DNA of 64,000 nt from Burkholderia pseudomultivorans. Lineage in GTDB: Bacteria; Pseudomonadota; Gammaproteobacteria; Burkholderiales; Burkholderiaceae. The notes beneath the pieces were generated by a model. It did no database searches and was not told the DNA's origin. It worked only from the letters and a program-made list of their open reading frames with translations. Below, in pieces: positions 39,249-48,346 of the stretch. The position numbers and the translations under genes were made by a program. The DNA lies in NCBI RefSeq assembly GCF_902499075.1, contig NZ_CABVPP010000004.1, forward strand, positions 1 through 64,000, given 5' to 3'. The stretch's first letter is position 1. Every line of letters begins with the position of its first letter.

Positions 39249-40046
39249 ATGCAACGCAACGGTTTTGCCGCCCTCGCCTTCCATGCGCTGTTCGTCGCGT
39301 TCATCGTCGCGCCGCTCGCGGCCGTGATGCTCGTCGCGTTCACCGACAAGGGCTATATCTCGATGCCGTTCGACGGCGCGTCGCTGCGCTGGTTTCGCGC
39401 GATCGCCGACAACGGCGACATCGTGTCGGCGTTCTGGCTGTCGGTGCGGCTCGCGCTCGTCGCCGCGACGCTCGGCGTCGCGCTCGCGGTGCCGGCCGCG
39501 CTTGCGATCGCGCGCTACCGCTTCCCGGGACGCGGCGCGCTGACGAGCTTCTTCCTGTCGCCGATGATGATTCCGGCGGTCGTGCTCGGCATCGCGTTCC
39601 TGCGCTTCCTGTCGCTGCTGCATCTGAGCGGCTCGTTCTGGGCGCTCGTCGCCGCGCACGTCGTGATCGTGCTGCCGTATGCGTTGCGGCTCGCGCTGTC
39701 GTCCGCGATCGGGCTCGACCGCGATGCCGAGCGCGCGGCGCTGGCGTGCGGCGCGAGCCGCTTCACCGCGTTTCGCCGCGTCGTGCTGCCGATGATCCGC
39801 ACCGGCGTCGCGGGCGGCTGGGTGCTGTCGTTCATCCAGAGCTTCGACGAGCTCACGATGACGATTTTCGTCGCGACACCGGGCACGACGACGCTGCCCG
39901 TCGCCATGTACAACCAGATCGCGCAGACGATCGATCCGCTCGTCACGTCGGTGTCGGCGGTGCTGATCGTCGGCACGGTCCTGCTGATGCTCGTGCTCGA
40001 CCGGCTGGTCGGGCTCGATCGCATCCTGATCGGAGAAGCACGATGA
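39249..40046 (+). CDS. PotC-like ABC importer permease (module 2)
   Basis: A 265-residue inner-membrane protein with six membrane segments and an EAA-type loop (ERAALACGASRFTAFRRVVLP). It forms the channel with the preceding permease. Its TGA overlaps the ATG of the FAD oxidase subunit (ATGA at 40043), directly linking transport to oxidation in translation. Confidence 0.92.
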   Translation: MQRNGFAALAFHALFVAFIVAPLAAVMLVAFTDKGYISMPFDGASLRWFRAIADNGDIVSAFWLSVRLALVAATLGVALAVPAALAIARYRFPGRGALTSFFLSPMMIPAVVLGIAFLRFLSLLHLSGSFWALVAAHVVIVLPYALRLALSSAIGLDRDAERAALACGASRFTAFRRVVLPMIRTGVAGGWVLSFIQSFDELTMTIFVATPGTTTLPVAMYNQIAQTIDPLVTSVSAVLIVGTVLLMLVLDRLVGLDRILIGEAR

Positions 40047-41200
40047 TTCGACCTGCAGCCGCGAGCCCCGACGTGCTCGTGATCGGCGGCGGCCTCGTCG
40101 GCACGGCCGTCGCGTACGGCCTCGCCCGCGAAGGCGCGCGCGTGACCGTGCTCGACGAGGACGACGGCGGTTTTCGCGCGTCGCGCGGCAATTTCGGCCT
40201 CGTCTGGATTCAGGGCAAGGGCCACGACCGCACGCCCTACGCGAGCTGGTCGCGCAGCTCGGCCGTGCGCTGGCCGCAGCTCGCCGCGAGCCTGCTCGAG
40301 GACAGCGGCGTCGACGTCGCACTGCGCCAGCCGGGCGGCTTTCATCTCTGCTTCTCCGACGACGAGCTCGCGGAGCGCCGCACGCGTCTCGCGACGCTGC
40401 AGACCGCGCTCGGCGATTATCCGTTCGAGCTGCTCGATCATCGCGAGCTGCGCGAGCGCTTGCCGGGCATCGGCCCCGCGGTCGTCGGCGCGAGCTACAC
40501 GCCGATGGACGGCCACGTGAATCCGCTGAAGCTGCTGCGCGCGCTGCACGCGTCGATGCAGCATCGCGGCGTGCGCCTCGTGTCCGGCGCGCGCGTGCAG
40601 CAGGTGCGCGCCGAAGGCGCCGGCTTCGTCGCCGACAGCGCGGCCGGCACGTTCCGCACCGGCCGCCTCGTGCTCGCGGCCGGCCTCGGCAATCGCACGC
40701 TCGCGCCGCAGGTCGGGCTCCATGCGCCGGTCGCACCGAATCGCGGGCAGGTGCTCGTCAGCGAACGCGTCGCACCGTTTCTCCGCTATCCGACCATCAA
40801 CGTGCGGCAGACCGACGAAGGCACCGTGCAGTTCGGCGACTCGATGGAGGAAGTCGGCTTCGACGACCTGACCACGACGCCCGTGCTCGCCGACATCGCG
40901 CGGCGCGGCGTGCGCGCATTCCCGATGCTGCAGCACGTGCGGCTCGTGCGGATGTGGGCCGCGCTGCGCGTGTACAGCCCCGACGGCTTTCCGATCTACG
41001 ACGAATCGCCGCAGCATCCGGGCGCGTTCGTCGTCACCTGCCACAGCGGCGTCACGCTCGCGGCCGCGCATGCGATGCGCATCGCGCCGTGGATCGTCGG
41101 CGCGCCGATGCCCGACGAGTTGCCCGCGCTGTCCGCGCGGCGCTTTCCGGACGCGCCCGACACGATCGCCGCTGCCGCCCGGCCTGCTCCCGCTTACTGA
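40043..41200 (+). CDS. FAD-dependent oxidase subunit B of opine-oxidase-like enzyme (module 2)
   Basis: A 385-residue D-amino-acid-oxidase-fold subunit with FAD motif GGGLVGTAVA at residues 14-23. RGNFGLVWIQGKG and CHSGVTLAAAHAM match the module 1 subunit almost residue for residue, showing that the two are paralogues. It is expected to oxidise a secondary amine or opine. ATG 40043 overlaps the permease stop. The 2Fe-2S subunit follows after 16 bases. Confidence 0.84.
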   Translation: MIRPAAASPDVLVIGGGLVGTAVAYGLAREGARVTVLDEDDGGFRASRGNFGLVWIQGKGHDRTPYASWSRSSAVRWPQLAASLLEDSGVDVALRQPGGFHLCFSDDELAERRTRLATLQTALGDYPFELLDHRELRERLPGIGPAVVGASYTPMDGHVNPLKLLRALHASMQHRGVRLVSGARVQQVRAEGAGFVADSAAGTFRTGRLVLAAGLGNRTLAPQVGLHAPVAPNRGQVLVSERVAPFLRYPTINVRQTDEGTVQFGDSMEEVGFDDLTTTPVLADIARRGVRAFPMLQHVRLVRMWAALRVYSPDGFPIYDESPQHPGAFVVTCHSGVTLAAAHAMRIAPWIVGAPMPDELPALSARRFPDAPDTIAAAARPAPAY

Positions 41201-41216
41201 CTTTGTCCGCCCGCCC

Positions 41217-41579
41217 ATGACTGCCCACCCGAGTTCGTCCCTGTTCAAGCCGCTCGATGCCGCCGCGGCGACCGTCGAGATCCGCTTCAACGATGCGCCG
41301 CTGCGCGTGCCGGCCGGCGTCAGCGTCGCTGCCGCGCTGCTCGCGGCCGGCGTACGGCGCTTTCGCGCGACGCCCGTGTCGCATGCGCCGCGCGCGCCCT
41401 ACTGCATGATGGGCGCGTGCTTCGAATGTCTCGTCGAAATCGACGGCGTGCCCGCGCGCCAGAGCTGCATGGTCGACGTGCGCGACGGCATGTGCGTGCG
41501 CACGCAGGAAGGCGCGCGCGACCTGCCGCCCGAATCCGCGCTTGCCGCCGCGTCACTGGAGAACGCCGATGACCGCTGA
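41217..41579 (+). CDS. [2Fe-2S] small subunit of opine-oxidase-like enzyme (module 2)
   Basis: A 120-residue ferredoxin-like subunit with Cys63, Cys68, Cys71 and Cys84 in the C-x4-C-x2-C-x12-C pattern. It is about 20 residues longer than its module 1 paralogue at the C-terminus. ATG 41217 has only a weak ribosome-binding site. It overlaps subunit A by 11 bases, and would relay electrons between the two flavin subunits. Confidence 0.88.
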   Translation: MTAHPSSSLFKPLDAAAATVEIRFNDAPLRVPAGVSVAAALLAAGVRRFRATPVSHAPRAPYCMMGACFECLVEIDGVPARQSCMVDVRDGMCVRTQEGARDLPPESALAAASLENADDR

Positions 41580-42975
41580 ATTCATGCAGGAAACCGTCGA
41601 CGTCGTCGTGGTCGGCGCCGGCCCCGCCGGCCTCGGCGCCGCCACGCGCGCAGCGCGCGCGGGGCTGTCGGTCGTGCTGCTCGACGAGCAGGATGCCGTC
41701 GGCGGCCAGATCTATCGCGCGATCGAGCGCGCGGACGCACGCCGCCGCGAGATCCTCGGCCCCGACTACGCGGCCGGCGCCGCGCTCGCCGACGCATTTG
41801 CGCGCTCGGGCGCCCGTCACCTGACGCGCACGACGGTCTGGCAGGTCACGCGCGAGCGGCAGGTGCACTATCTGCGCGACGGCAAGGTCGGCTGCTTCGA
41901 CGCGCGCCGTGTGATTCTCGCCACCGGCGCGCTCGAGCGGCCGTTTCCGATTCCGGGCTGGACGCTGCCCGGCGTGCTGAGCGCGGGCGCCGCGCAGATC
42001 CTGCTGAAGAGCGCGGGCGAAGTGCCGTCGACGCCGCCCGTGCTGGCCGGCTGCGGGCCGCTGCTCTATCTGCTCGGCTGGCAGTATCTGCGCGCCGGCG
42101 TGCCGATTCGCGCGCTCGTCGACACCACGCGGCCCGCCGATCGCTGGCGCGCGAAAAAGCATCTGTTCGCGGCGCTGCGCGCGTGGCCGTTCCTCGGCAA
42201 GGGGCTGCAGATGATGCGCGCGCTGCGCGACGCGAACGTGCCGATCCATGAAGGCGCGGACGATCTCGCGATCGTGAGCCGCGCAGGCGACGACGGCCAG
42301 CCGCGCGCCGCCGCCCTGACGTTTACGGCGCAGGGCCGCGCGCACCGCATCGACGCGGACGTGATCCTGCTGCATCAGGGCGTCGTTCCGAACACGCAGT
42401 TCACGCATGCGCTGCGCGCCGCGCACCGCTGGGACGACGCGCAGCTCTGCTTTACGCCGCAGGTCGACGCGTGGGGCGAACTCGACGTGCCGGGCATCTT
42501 CGTCGCCGGCGACGGCGCCGGAATCGGCGGCGCACAGGCCGCGGCGCAACAGGGCACGCTCGCTGCGCTCGCGGTGGCCGCGCAGCTCGGTGCGCTCGAC
42601 GAGGCCGCGCGCGATCGCGAAGCGGGCGCGCATCGGAACGCGCTGGCCCGCGCGCTGCGGATTCGGCCGTTCCTCGACAGCCTGTACCGGCCGCGCGACG
42701 CGAACCGCATTCCTGCCGACGACACGATCGTCTGCCGCTGCGAGGAAGTGACGGCCGGCGAGCTGCGCGGCTTCGTCGCGCTCGGCTGCGTCGGCCCGAA
42801 CCAGGCGAAATCGTTCGGCCGCTGCGGAATGGGACCGTGCCAGGGACGCCTGTGCGGGCTGACCGTCACCGAGGTGATCGCCGATGCGCGCCGCGTCGCG
42901 CCCGACACGGTCGGCTACTACCGGATCCGGCCGCCGATCAAGCCGATCACGCTCGGCGAACTGGCCGGTGAGTGA
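41569..42975 (+). CDS. FAD/NAD-type subunit A of opine-oxidase-like enzyme (module 2)
   Basis: A 468-residue subunit of the OoxA/HcnB type. ATG 41569 follows CTGGAGAACG. It has the VGAGPAGLGAA nucleotide-binding motif, a second one at VLAGCGPLLYLLG, the FVAGDGAGIGGAQAA stretch and the BFD-like cluster Cys389, Cys391, Cys419 and Cys424. It is clearly paralogous to the protein at 32719. It probably passes electrons to quinone. Confidence 0.86.
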   Translation: MTAEFMQETVDVVVVGAGPAGLGAATRAARAGLSVVLLDEQDAVGGQIYRAIERADARRREILGPDYAAGAALADAFARSGARHLTRTTVWQVTRERQVHYLRDGKVGCFDARRVILATGALERPFPIPGWTLPGVLSAGAAQILLKSAGEVPSTPPVLAGCGPLLYLLGWQYLRAGVPIRALVDTTRPADRWRAKKHLFAALRAWPFLGKGLQMMRALRDANVPIHEGADDLAIVSRAGDDGQPRAAALTFTAQGRAHRIDADVILLHQGVVPNTQFTHALRAAHRWDDAQLCFTPQVDAWGELDVPGIFVAGDGAGIGGAQAAAQQGTLAALAVAAQLGALDEAARDREAGAHRNALARALRIRPFLDSLYRPRDANRIPADDTIVCRCEEVTAGELRGFVALGCVGPNQAKSFGRCGMGPCQGRLCGLTVTEVIADARRVAPDTVGYYRIRPPIKPITLGELAGE

Positions 42976-42976
42976 C

Positions 42977-44137
42977 ATGACCGGCACACACGAGGCGATA
43001 CGCGACGAAGCCGATGCGATCGTGATCGGCGGCGGCCTGCACGGCACGAGCAGCGCGTGGCATCTTGCGCGGCGCGGCGCGCGCGTGATCGTGCTCGAGG
43101 CCGACTACGTCGCGCGCCATGCGTCGGGCGTCAACGCCGGCGGCGTGCGCACGCTGGGCCGGCCGCTCGACGAGATTCCGCTTGCGTTGCTGTCGCGCGA
43201 GCTGTGGCACACGCTGCCGGATCTGATCGGCGATACGGGCGGGTTCGTGCCGTCCGGCCAGCTGAAGATCGCCGAAACCGAGGCGGAGCTCGACGAATGC
43301 GGTGCGCGCGTCGCGCTGCTCGAAGCGCACGGCTACACGCACGAAACGCTGATCGACCGCGCGCGCGTGCGCGAACTCGAGCCCGCGCTCGCGCCGCACG
43401 TGACGGGCGGCATCTGGGTCGAGCACGACGGCTACGCGCTGCCGTTTCGCACGACCGCCGCGTTCCGGATCGCCGCGCAGCGACACGGCGCGCGCTTTCA
43501 CGAACGCACGCCGGTCACGCATCTCGAGCGGCGCGGCACGCGCTGGATCGCGCAGTCGCCGCGCGGCGCGTTCGCGGCCCGCAAACTGCTGATTGCGGCC
43601 GGTGCGTGGTCGGGCGAGTTCGCGCGCGCGGCCGGCGAACCGGTGCCGCTGCATGCGGAAGGACTGATGCTGATGGTCACGCAGCGCGTCGCGCCGTTTT
43701 GCCGCGCGACGCTCGGGGCGACCGGGCGGCCGCTGTCGTTCAAGCAGTTCGACAACGGCACGGTCGTGATCGGCGGCAAGCTGATCGGCCATGCGGATCT
43801 GCAGGCGCGGCACGGCGAAGTCGACTTCATGCGGCTCGCGCGCAGCGCGCGCACCGTCGTCGATCTGTTTCCGCATCTGCGCGATCTCGGCATCAACCGC
43901 GCGTGGGCCGGTGTCGAGGCATTCACCGACGATGCGCTACCGGTGATCTCCGCGAGCCGCACGGCCGACGATCTCTACTACTCGTTCGGCTATTGCGGCA
44001 GCGGCTTCCAGCTCGGCCCCGGCTGCGGGCAGGTCGTCGCCGAGCTGATGCTCGACGGCACGCCGTCCGTGCCGCTCGACGCATTCGCGATCGATCGCTT
44101 CGCGCGCGCACGTGGCGCGGCGCCTGCGACTCACTGA
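42977..44137 (+). CDS. DadA-like FAD-dependent amine/amino-acid oxidase
   Basis: A 386-residue flavoprotein one base after subunit A, with FAD motif GGGLHGTSSAWHLARRG near residues 17-33 and the C-terminal GYCGSGFQLGPGCG region. It belongs to the glycine oxidase / sarcosine oxidase beta group but is clearly separate from the two B subunits, so the operon codes for two different oxidases. It may act on the product of the first one. I use ATG 42977; a GTG at 42968 is possible. RidA follows, which would deal with imines released by such oxidases. Confidence 0.83.
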   Translation: MTGTHEAIRDEADAIVIGGGLHGTSSAWHLARRGARVIVLEADYVARHASGVNAGGVRTLGRPLDEIPLALLSRELWHTLPDLIGDTGGFVPSGQLKIAETEAELDECGARVALLEAHGYTHETLIDRARVRELEPALAPHVTGGIWVEHDGYALPFRTTAAFRIAAQRHGARFHERTPVTHLERRGTRWIAQSPRGAFAARKLLIAAGAWSGEFARAAGEPVPLHAEGLMLMVTQRVAPFCRATLGATGRPLSFKQFDNGTVVIGGKLIGHADLQARHGEVDFMRLARSARTVVDLFPHLRDLGINRAWAGVEAFTDDALPVISASRTADDLYYSFGYCGSGFQLGPGCGQVVAELMLDGTPSVPLDAFAIDRFARARGAAPATH

Positions 44138-44178
44138 ATCTTTCCACCTGCCGTCATGGCGAAGGAGCGTTTGTCATC

Positions 44179-44535
44179 ATGTCCGAAATCGTTCGCATCG
44201 AAACCAATGCGCGCATGAGCCGCGTCGTCAAGGCCGCCGGCCTCGTCTTCATCGGCGGCCAGACGTCCGCCGATCCGTCGCCCGACGTCAAGGTGCAGAC
44301 CGCGAAAGTGCTCGAGAAGATCGACGGCTTTCTCGAACAGGCCGGCATCGACAAGACGCGGCTCGTGTCCGCGCAGGTGTGGCTCGCCGACATCGCGCGC
44401 GATTTCGCCGGCATGAACGAGGTGTGGGATGCGTGGGTGCCGGCCGGTCACGCACCGGCGCGCGCGACCGTCGAGGCGAAGCTCGCGGCGCCGCATCTGC
44501 TGGTCGAGATCGCCGTCGTCGCCGCGCAGCGCTGA
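44179..44535 (+). CDS. RidA-family imine/enamine deaminase
   Basis: A 118-residue RidA/YjgF/Rid-family protein. ATG 44179 follows GAAGGAGCG. It has GLVFIGGQTS near the start and the catalytic-Arg segment PARATVEAKLA with the closing VEIAVVA strand. Rid proteins form trimers and hydrolyse reactive imines to keto acids and ammonia. Ending an operon with two flavin oxidases that yield imines, its role here is easy to understand. Confidence 0.9.
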   Translation: MSEIVRIETNARMSRVVKAAGLVFIGGQTSADPSPDVKVQTAKVLEKIDGFLEQAGIDKTRLVSAQVWLADIARDFAGMNEVWDAWVPAGHAPARATVEAKLAAPHLLVEIAVVAAQR

Positions 44536-44615
44536 GTGCTGCGTTCGGCGGCATGGCGGGCGCGCAGCAGCACGCGCGTGCACCTGCGGGTGCGTGCGCG
44601 TTCATGCAACGAGCG

Positions 44616-45785
44616 CTAGCGTGCGCCGCCGAGCGACGCCAGTATCCGGTACGCGATCTCGACGCGGACTTCGTTCGGCACACGGCGATTGGCGAGCATC
44701 ACGAAGCCGATCCGCTTCGCCGGCACGAACGCGACATACGTGCTGAAACCGTTGGTCGACCCGGTCTTGTTGATCCAGACGTTGCGCTGCGGCGCGAGCG
44801 GCGGCGTCAGCGCAACGGCCGGCACTGCGTCCGATAGCATCTTCGACGCGTTGCCTTCGAGCAGCGTCGGCAGCGCGACCGGATACGGATACTGCTCCCA
44901 GATCAAATCCTGCGTCAGCGGACCGGCCCGGAAGTAGCCGGTGTGCGTCCGTTCGATCGCGCGCTGCAGCCGCGGCGCGATGTCGATTCCGCCCATGTTT
45001 GCCTGCACGAAGCGCAGCAGATCGGTGGCCGTCGTGCGCACGCCGTACGCCGGCTGCCACAGCCCGCCCGGCTTCATCCGGATCGGCGTGCCGTCGGTCG
45101 TATAGCCCTGCGCGTAATCGGCGCGGCGCGCGTCCGGCACGTCGATATATGTGTGCGTCATGCCGAGCGCCGGAAACAACCGTCGTTCCATCAGCTCGGC
45201 GAAGTCGCGCTTCATCGCCTTCGCGGTGATCCACCCGAGCGTGCCGATGCCGACGTTCGAGTACACGCGCTGCGTGCCCGGCACCGATGCCGGACGCCAC
45301 GCGTCGAAATAGCCGATCAGCGTCGCGTCGTCGTGAATCGCGTCCGGCACGTGCTGCGGCAGGCCGCCGGCCGTATGCGTGCCGAGTTCGAGCAGCGTCA
45401 GCGCGCCGGCCGGCTTGCCGTTCAGCGCCGGCACGTAGCGCGCGACGGGATCGGACAGCGACAGCTCGCCGCCCTCCTGCGCGTCGGCCGCGAGCGTCGC
45501 GGTCAGCGTCTTGCTGACCGAGCCGATCTCGAACAGCGTGTCGGCCGTCACCGGCTTGCCGGTGTCCTTCGACATCACGCCGTAGTCGAACACATAGCGC
45601 TTGCCGTCGACGATCACGCCGATCGCGACGCCGGGAATCGCGTACTGCTTCATCGCGGGCGCGACCTGCTGCGTGACGATCTGTCGGATATGCGCCTGCG
45701 TGAGTTCGGCCGCGCGGCCGGTCGTGGCGATTGCGGCGGTCGCGACGAGCAGCGTCGCGACGACACGTGTGACGGTGATTCGCAT
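44616..45785 (-). CDS. Class C beta-lactamase (AmpC-like) or related serine hydrolase
   Basis: A 389-residue secreted protein; ATG 45785 starts a signal peptide cleaved after GRA near residue 25. All class C active-site motifs are present: S89-V-S-K92 (nucleophile Ser89), Y175-S-N177 in place of Y-A-N, and K340-T-G342. The length suits AmpC. It would open beta-lactam rings in the periplasm. No AmpR-type LysR gene is divergent from it, so its expression is not controlled in the classic way, and a DD-peptidase or esterase activity cannot be excluded. Confidence 0.87.
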   Translation of the reverse strand: MRITVTRVVATLLVATAAIATTGRAAELTQAHIRQIVTQQVAPAMKQYAIPGVAIGVIVDGKRYVFDYGVMSKDTGKPVTADTLFEIGSVSKTLTATLAADAQEGGELSLSDPVARYVPALNGKPAGALTLLELGTHTAGGLPQHVPDAIHDDATLIGYFDAWRPASVPGTQRVYSNVGIGTLGWITAKAMKRDFAELMERRLFPALGMTHTYIDVPDARRADYAQGYTTDGTPIRMKPGGLWQPAYGVRTTATDLLRFVQANMGGIDIAPRLQRAIERTHTGYFRAGPLTQDLIWEQYPYPVALPTLLEGNASKMLSDAVPAVALTPPLAPQRNVWINKTGSTNGFSTYVAFVPAKRIGFVMLANRRVPNEVRVEIAYRILASLGGAR

Positions 45786-46027
45786 GGTTTTCGGGTTCCT
45801 GTCGGACAGTGGAACGAACAGCTTCGGCGCGCGCGGCCGCGAGCCGCAACGGCGACGGCGACGGACAGGCAACGCGACATGGCGCGCCGGCCGGTTGCCG
45901 ATGCTGGACTATCCGCTGCCGGCCGCGTGCCGACAATCGACGATATGTTGCGCGAGCAGAAAGAAAAACTAATGGGCGGGCAACGCGCGAACGCGCCTGC
46001 GTGCGCGTTGCGCCGCGCGGCGGCCTG

Positions 46028-46471
46028 TCATGCCTGCGTCGATACGAGCGCGCCGGCCGCCGATGCGCCCGACTGCTGCAGCGCCTGCGCAAGCTGCCCG
46101 ATCGCCGCGGACAGCGCGGCCGACACCGCGCTCGCTTCCGCGCTCAGCGCCTGCTGTTCGACGGCTGCGGCCGGGTCGGTCTTCGCGCGTTGCGCGGCGC
46201 GCGCGATCTGCTGCTGCAACTGCGCGAGCTGCTTCTGCAAGCGCTCGATCAGCTGCTTCAGTTGCTTGACGGCCGGGTTGTCGGCATCGCTGCCGGCCGC
46301 GCCGAGCGTCGGTCCCGTCGGCGTTGCGCCGGCGGACGTCGTGTCGCCCGACGCGCCGGCCGCCGACGAAGCATCGGCAGGCGCGGTCGATGAGGCAGGC
46401 ACGGCCGCGTCCGCGGCGCCGCCGGCGGCGGGCAACGCAGACGCATGGGTCGCGGAAAGATCGATCTGCAT
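46028..46471 (-). CDS. FlxA-like coiled-coil protein
   Basis: A 147-residue protein. I use ATG 46471; the frame is open further upstream but without a ribosome-binding site. The first 75 residues are low-complexity Ala/Ser/Gly/Thr. Residues 80-110 form a heptad-rich coiled coil (LKQLIERLQKQLAQLQQQIARAA), followed by an Ala-rich helical tail. This matches the layout of FlxA-like proteins, whose role is unknown. There is no signal peptide. It is a single gene. Confidence 0.6.
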   Translation of the reverse strand: MQIDLSATHASALPAAGGAADAAVPASSTAPADASSAAGASGDTTSAGATPTGPTLGAAGSDADNPAVKQLKQLIERLQKQLAQLQQQIARAAQRAKTDPAAAVEQQALSAEASAVSAALSAAIGQLAQALQQSGASAAGALVSTQA

Positions 46472-46826
46472 CGTGTCGGTCCGGAATGAATGAACGGGTC
46501 GTATCGGTTGAGCCCTGCGTGGCTTACAACCGGTTGACGGCATTCGTCACACGAAACTTGAGGACCCGGCCGCGGCAGACGGGCCACGCGAATTCCGCAT
46601 CGAAGGGCCGGATGAGCACCGCGACGACGCTGGTAAAATCGCGCTTTTCGCCGGCCGCCCGCGCGCCGCACGTCGATCGTGCCGCGCAACGCGCGCCGTC
46701 ACCGCGACCGCACCGATCGCCCGTTGTTCATCCCCGCGTCGTCCGCCGATTCGAGCAACGCACCAAGCCGCAGGTCCGGCGCCGGCGATCGCCCGTTCGA
46801 CCGCTTCTCGATTCGAGGAACCCACG
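46472..46826. other. Intergenic region, no gene recognised
   Basis: A 355-base divergent gap between the coiled-coil gene and a tiny membrane-protein gene. A TAAAAT box at 46634-46639 could be a -10 element for rightward transcription. I see no inverted repeat or supported reading frame. Confidence 0.35.
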
Positions 46827-46961
46827 ATGGCCCGCATCGGCGCCTTCTGCATCACGACGTGGCTTGCGGCCGCGATTCTGTATTTCGGCCAGCATTCGGT
46901 CGCGATGATCGCGCTCAGCGGAGTCGTCGTGTTCGGCGGATTCGATCTGCTGCGTCCGTGA
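46827..46961 (+). CDS. Tiny membrane protein (44 residues)
   Basis: ATG 46827 to TGA 46961, preceded by a CGAGGAACC ribosome-binding site. The 44-residue product is nearly all hydrophobic, with two potential membrane segments (about residues 5-20 and 24-38) around a short GQHS turn, and ends FDLLRP. I do not recognise the family; such proteins are often missed because of their size. The good ribosome-binding site and clean stop support it. Function unknown. Confidence 0.5.
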   Translation: MARIGAFCITTWLAAAILYFGQHSVAMIALSGVVVFGGFDLLRP

Positions 46962-47026
46962 TCGACATAGCGGGCGCATGCCGCGCACATCGGCCTGCGC
47001 ACCGCGTCGCGCGACACGCGCGTGCG

Positions 47027-48214
47027 TCAGCGCGGCAGCCTCCGCAGCGACGACGGCCCGCCCGACAGCGCGATCCGCTGGCCCGTATCGCGCAGCTTGC
47101 CGCCCTCGACCGCATAGAGCGCGAGCTGCCGCTCGACGTTGAACTGCACGATCACGTGCCGGCTGTCCGCGGTGAACACGATGCCTTGCGACGCCTCGCC
47201 GCCCGGCACTTCGCTCGTCTGCACGGCACGGCCGTCGCGGATTTCGAACAGCAGCACCTTGCCGCGCTTGTGCCGGCCCGGATTGTCGGCGGTCAGGTTC
47301 GACCCGTCCATCGCCTGCACGGCGATCCACTTGCCGTCCGGCGAAATCGCGACGCCTTCTGGCAGCGACGGGACGGTCAGATACTGGACGGTGCGGAACG
47401 GCACGCGCGACACGTCGATCAGCGCGATCGTATCCGCATCGCCGGCGAGCGTACCCGTATAGCCGGGCAGCCCCGCGAGCCCGACGTTGCTGACGACGGC
47501 CCAGCGGCCGTCGCTCGACACGTCGATCGTATACGGCGCGACGCCCGTGCTCAAACGTGCCCCGCTGTCGGTCACCTTGCCGTCGTCGACGTTCAGCACC
47601 GCAATGCCCTGCTCGTCGCGCAGCGACACGAGCGCATGCTTGCCGTCGTGCGTGAAGCTGATGCCGGCCAGCCGCTTTTTACCGATCTTCAGATTGCCGT
47701 CGAGCGTGACCTGCGTGCCGTCGATGCGCAGGATCGATACGCTGCCGTCGACGTTCGCGACGAGCGCGAGCCGGCCCGAGCGATCGATCGCGATCCCTTG
47801 CGGATGCGTACCGAGCTCGATCCGCGCGATGCTCGGCGGCGACGCGCCGAGATTCACGACCTGCACGAACGTGTCGTACACGAGCTGCTTGGCGGCCGTG
47901 TCGTAGCGCGTCGGCGCGCCGACGAGCGCGAGCTTCGCGTCGGGCGCGATCGCGACGGCCTGCGGCGGCCCCTGAATGCCGTTTTCGACGTCGACGGTCT
48001 GCGCGACCTTCGGCGGAAACGAGCTTGCGTCGAGCAGCGTCAGCGTGTCGGCGGGCGGCGACGGCAGATACGTGTCGCGGCCTTCGACGCGCTGATACTT
48101 GCCGTCGTTGCCGGACACGATCCAGTCGGCGGCATGCACGGCGACGGTAGCGGAGGCCAGCGCGAGCGCGACGAGTGCGCGCGTGCGGCGCAGGCGGAAG
48201 GAATGCGTAGGCAT
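47027..48214 (-). CDS. Periplasmic beta-propeller (YncE/YVTN-like) protein
   Basis: A 395-residue secreted protein; ATG 48214 begins a signal peptide ending at VHA near residue 27. The rest is built of repeats with P-x-G-x-x-I/L-A-V/D-x-x-G-x-x-A/W-V patterns (for example TVPSLPEGVAISPDGKWIAV, PYTIDVSSDGRWAVV), giving a seven-bladed propeller like YncE. No catalytic or haem motif is visible. Such proteins bind partners or ligands in the periplasm. It appears to be a single gene, between the tiny membrane protein and the M81 gene. Confidence 0.75.
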   Translation of the reverse strand: MPTHSFRLRRTRALVALALASATVAVHAADWIVSGNDGKYQRVEGRDTYLPSPPADTLTLLDASSFPPKVAQTVDVENGIQGPPQAVAIAPDAKLALVGAPTRYDTAAKQLVYDTFVQVVNLGASPPSIARIELGTHPQGIAIDRSGRLALVANVDGSVSILRIDGTQVTLDGNLKIGKKRLAGISFTHDGKHALVSLRDEQGIAVLNVDDGKVTDSGARLSTGVAPYTIDVSSDGRWAVVSNVGLAGLPGYTGTLAGDADTIALIDVSRVPFRTVQYLTVPSLPEGVAISPDGKWIAVQAMDGSNLTADNPGRHKRGKVLLFEIRDGRAVQTSEVPGGEASQGIVFTADSRHVIVQFNVERQLALYAVEGGKLRDTGQRIALSGGPSSLRRLPR

Positions 48215-48346
48215 GAGCGGTCGGTTCTCCGGGTCGGTGCGGATGCAGGAAACGCGCGACCCGGCGCCATCGCGGGTCGCGCCTTCGCATGATGCACGAA
48301 ACGGCGCGACGCCGGCGTTCGGCACGTCACCGCGCGCGCATGCCGC

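Noticed and set aside
38402-41200. Continuous frame joining permease region and FAD oxidase into one 932-residue protein
   Set aside because: The upstream part is an out-of-frame reading of the two permease genes. ATG 40043 with the ATGA overlap is the true start of the oxidase.
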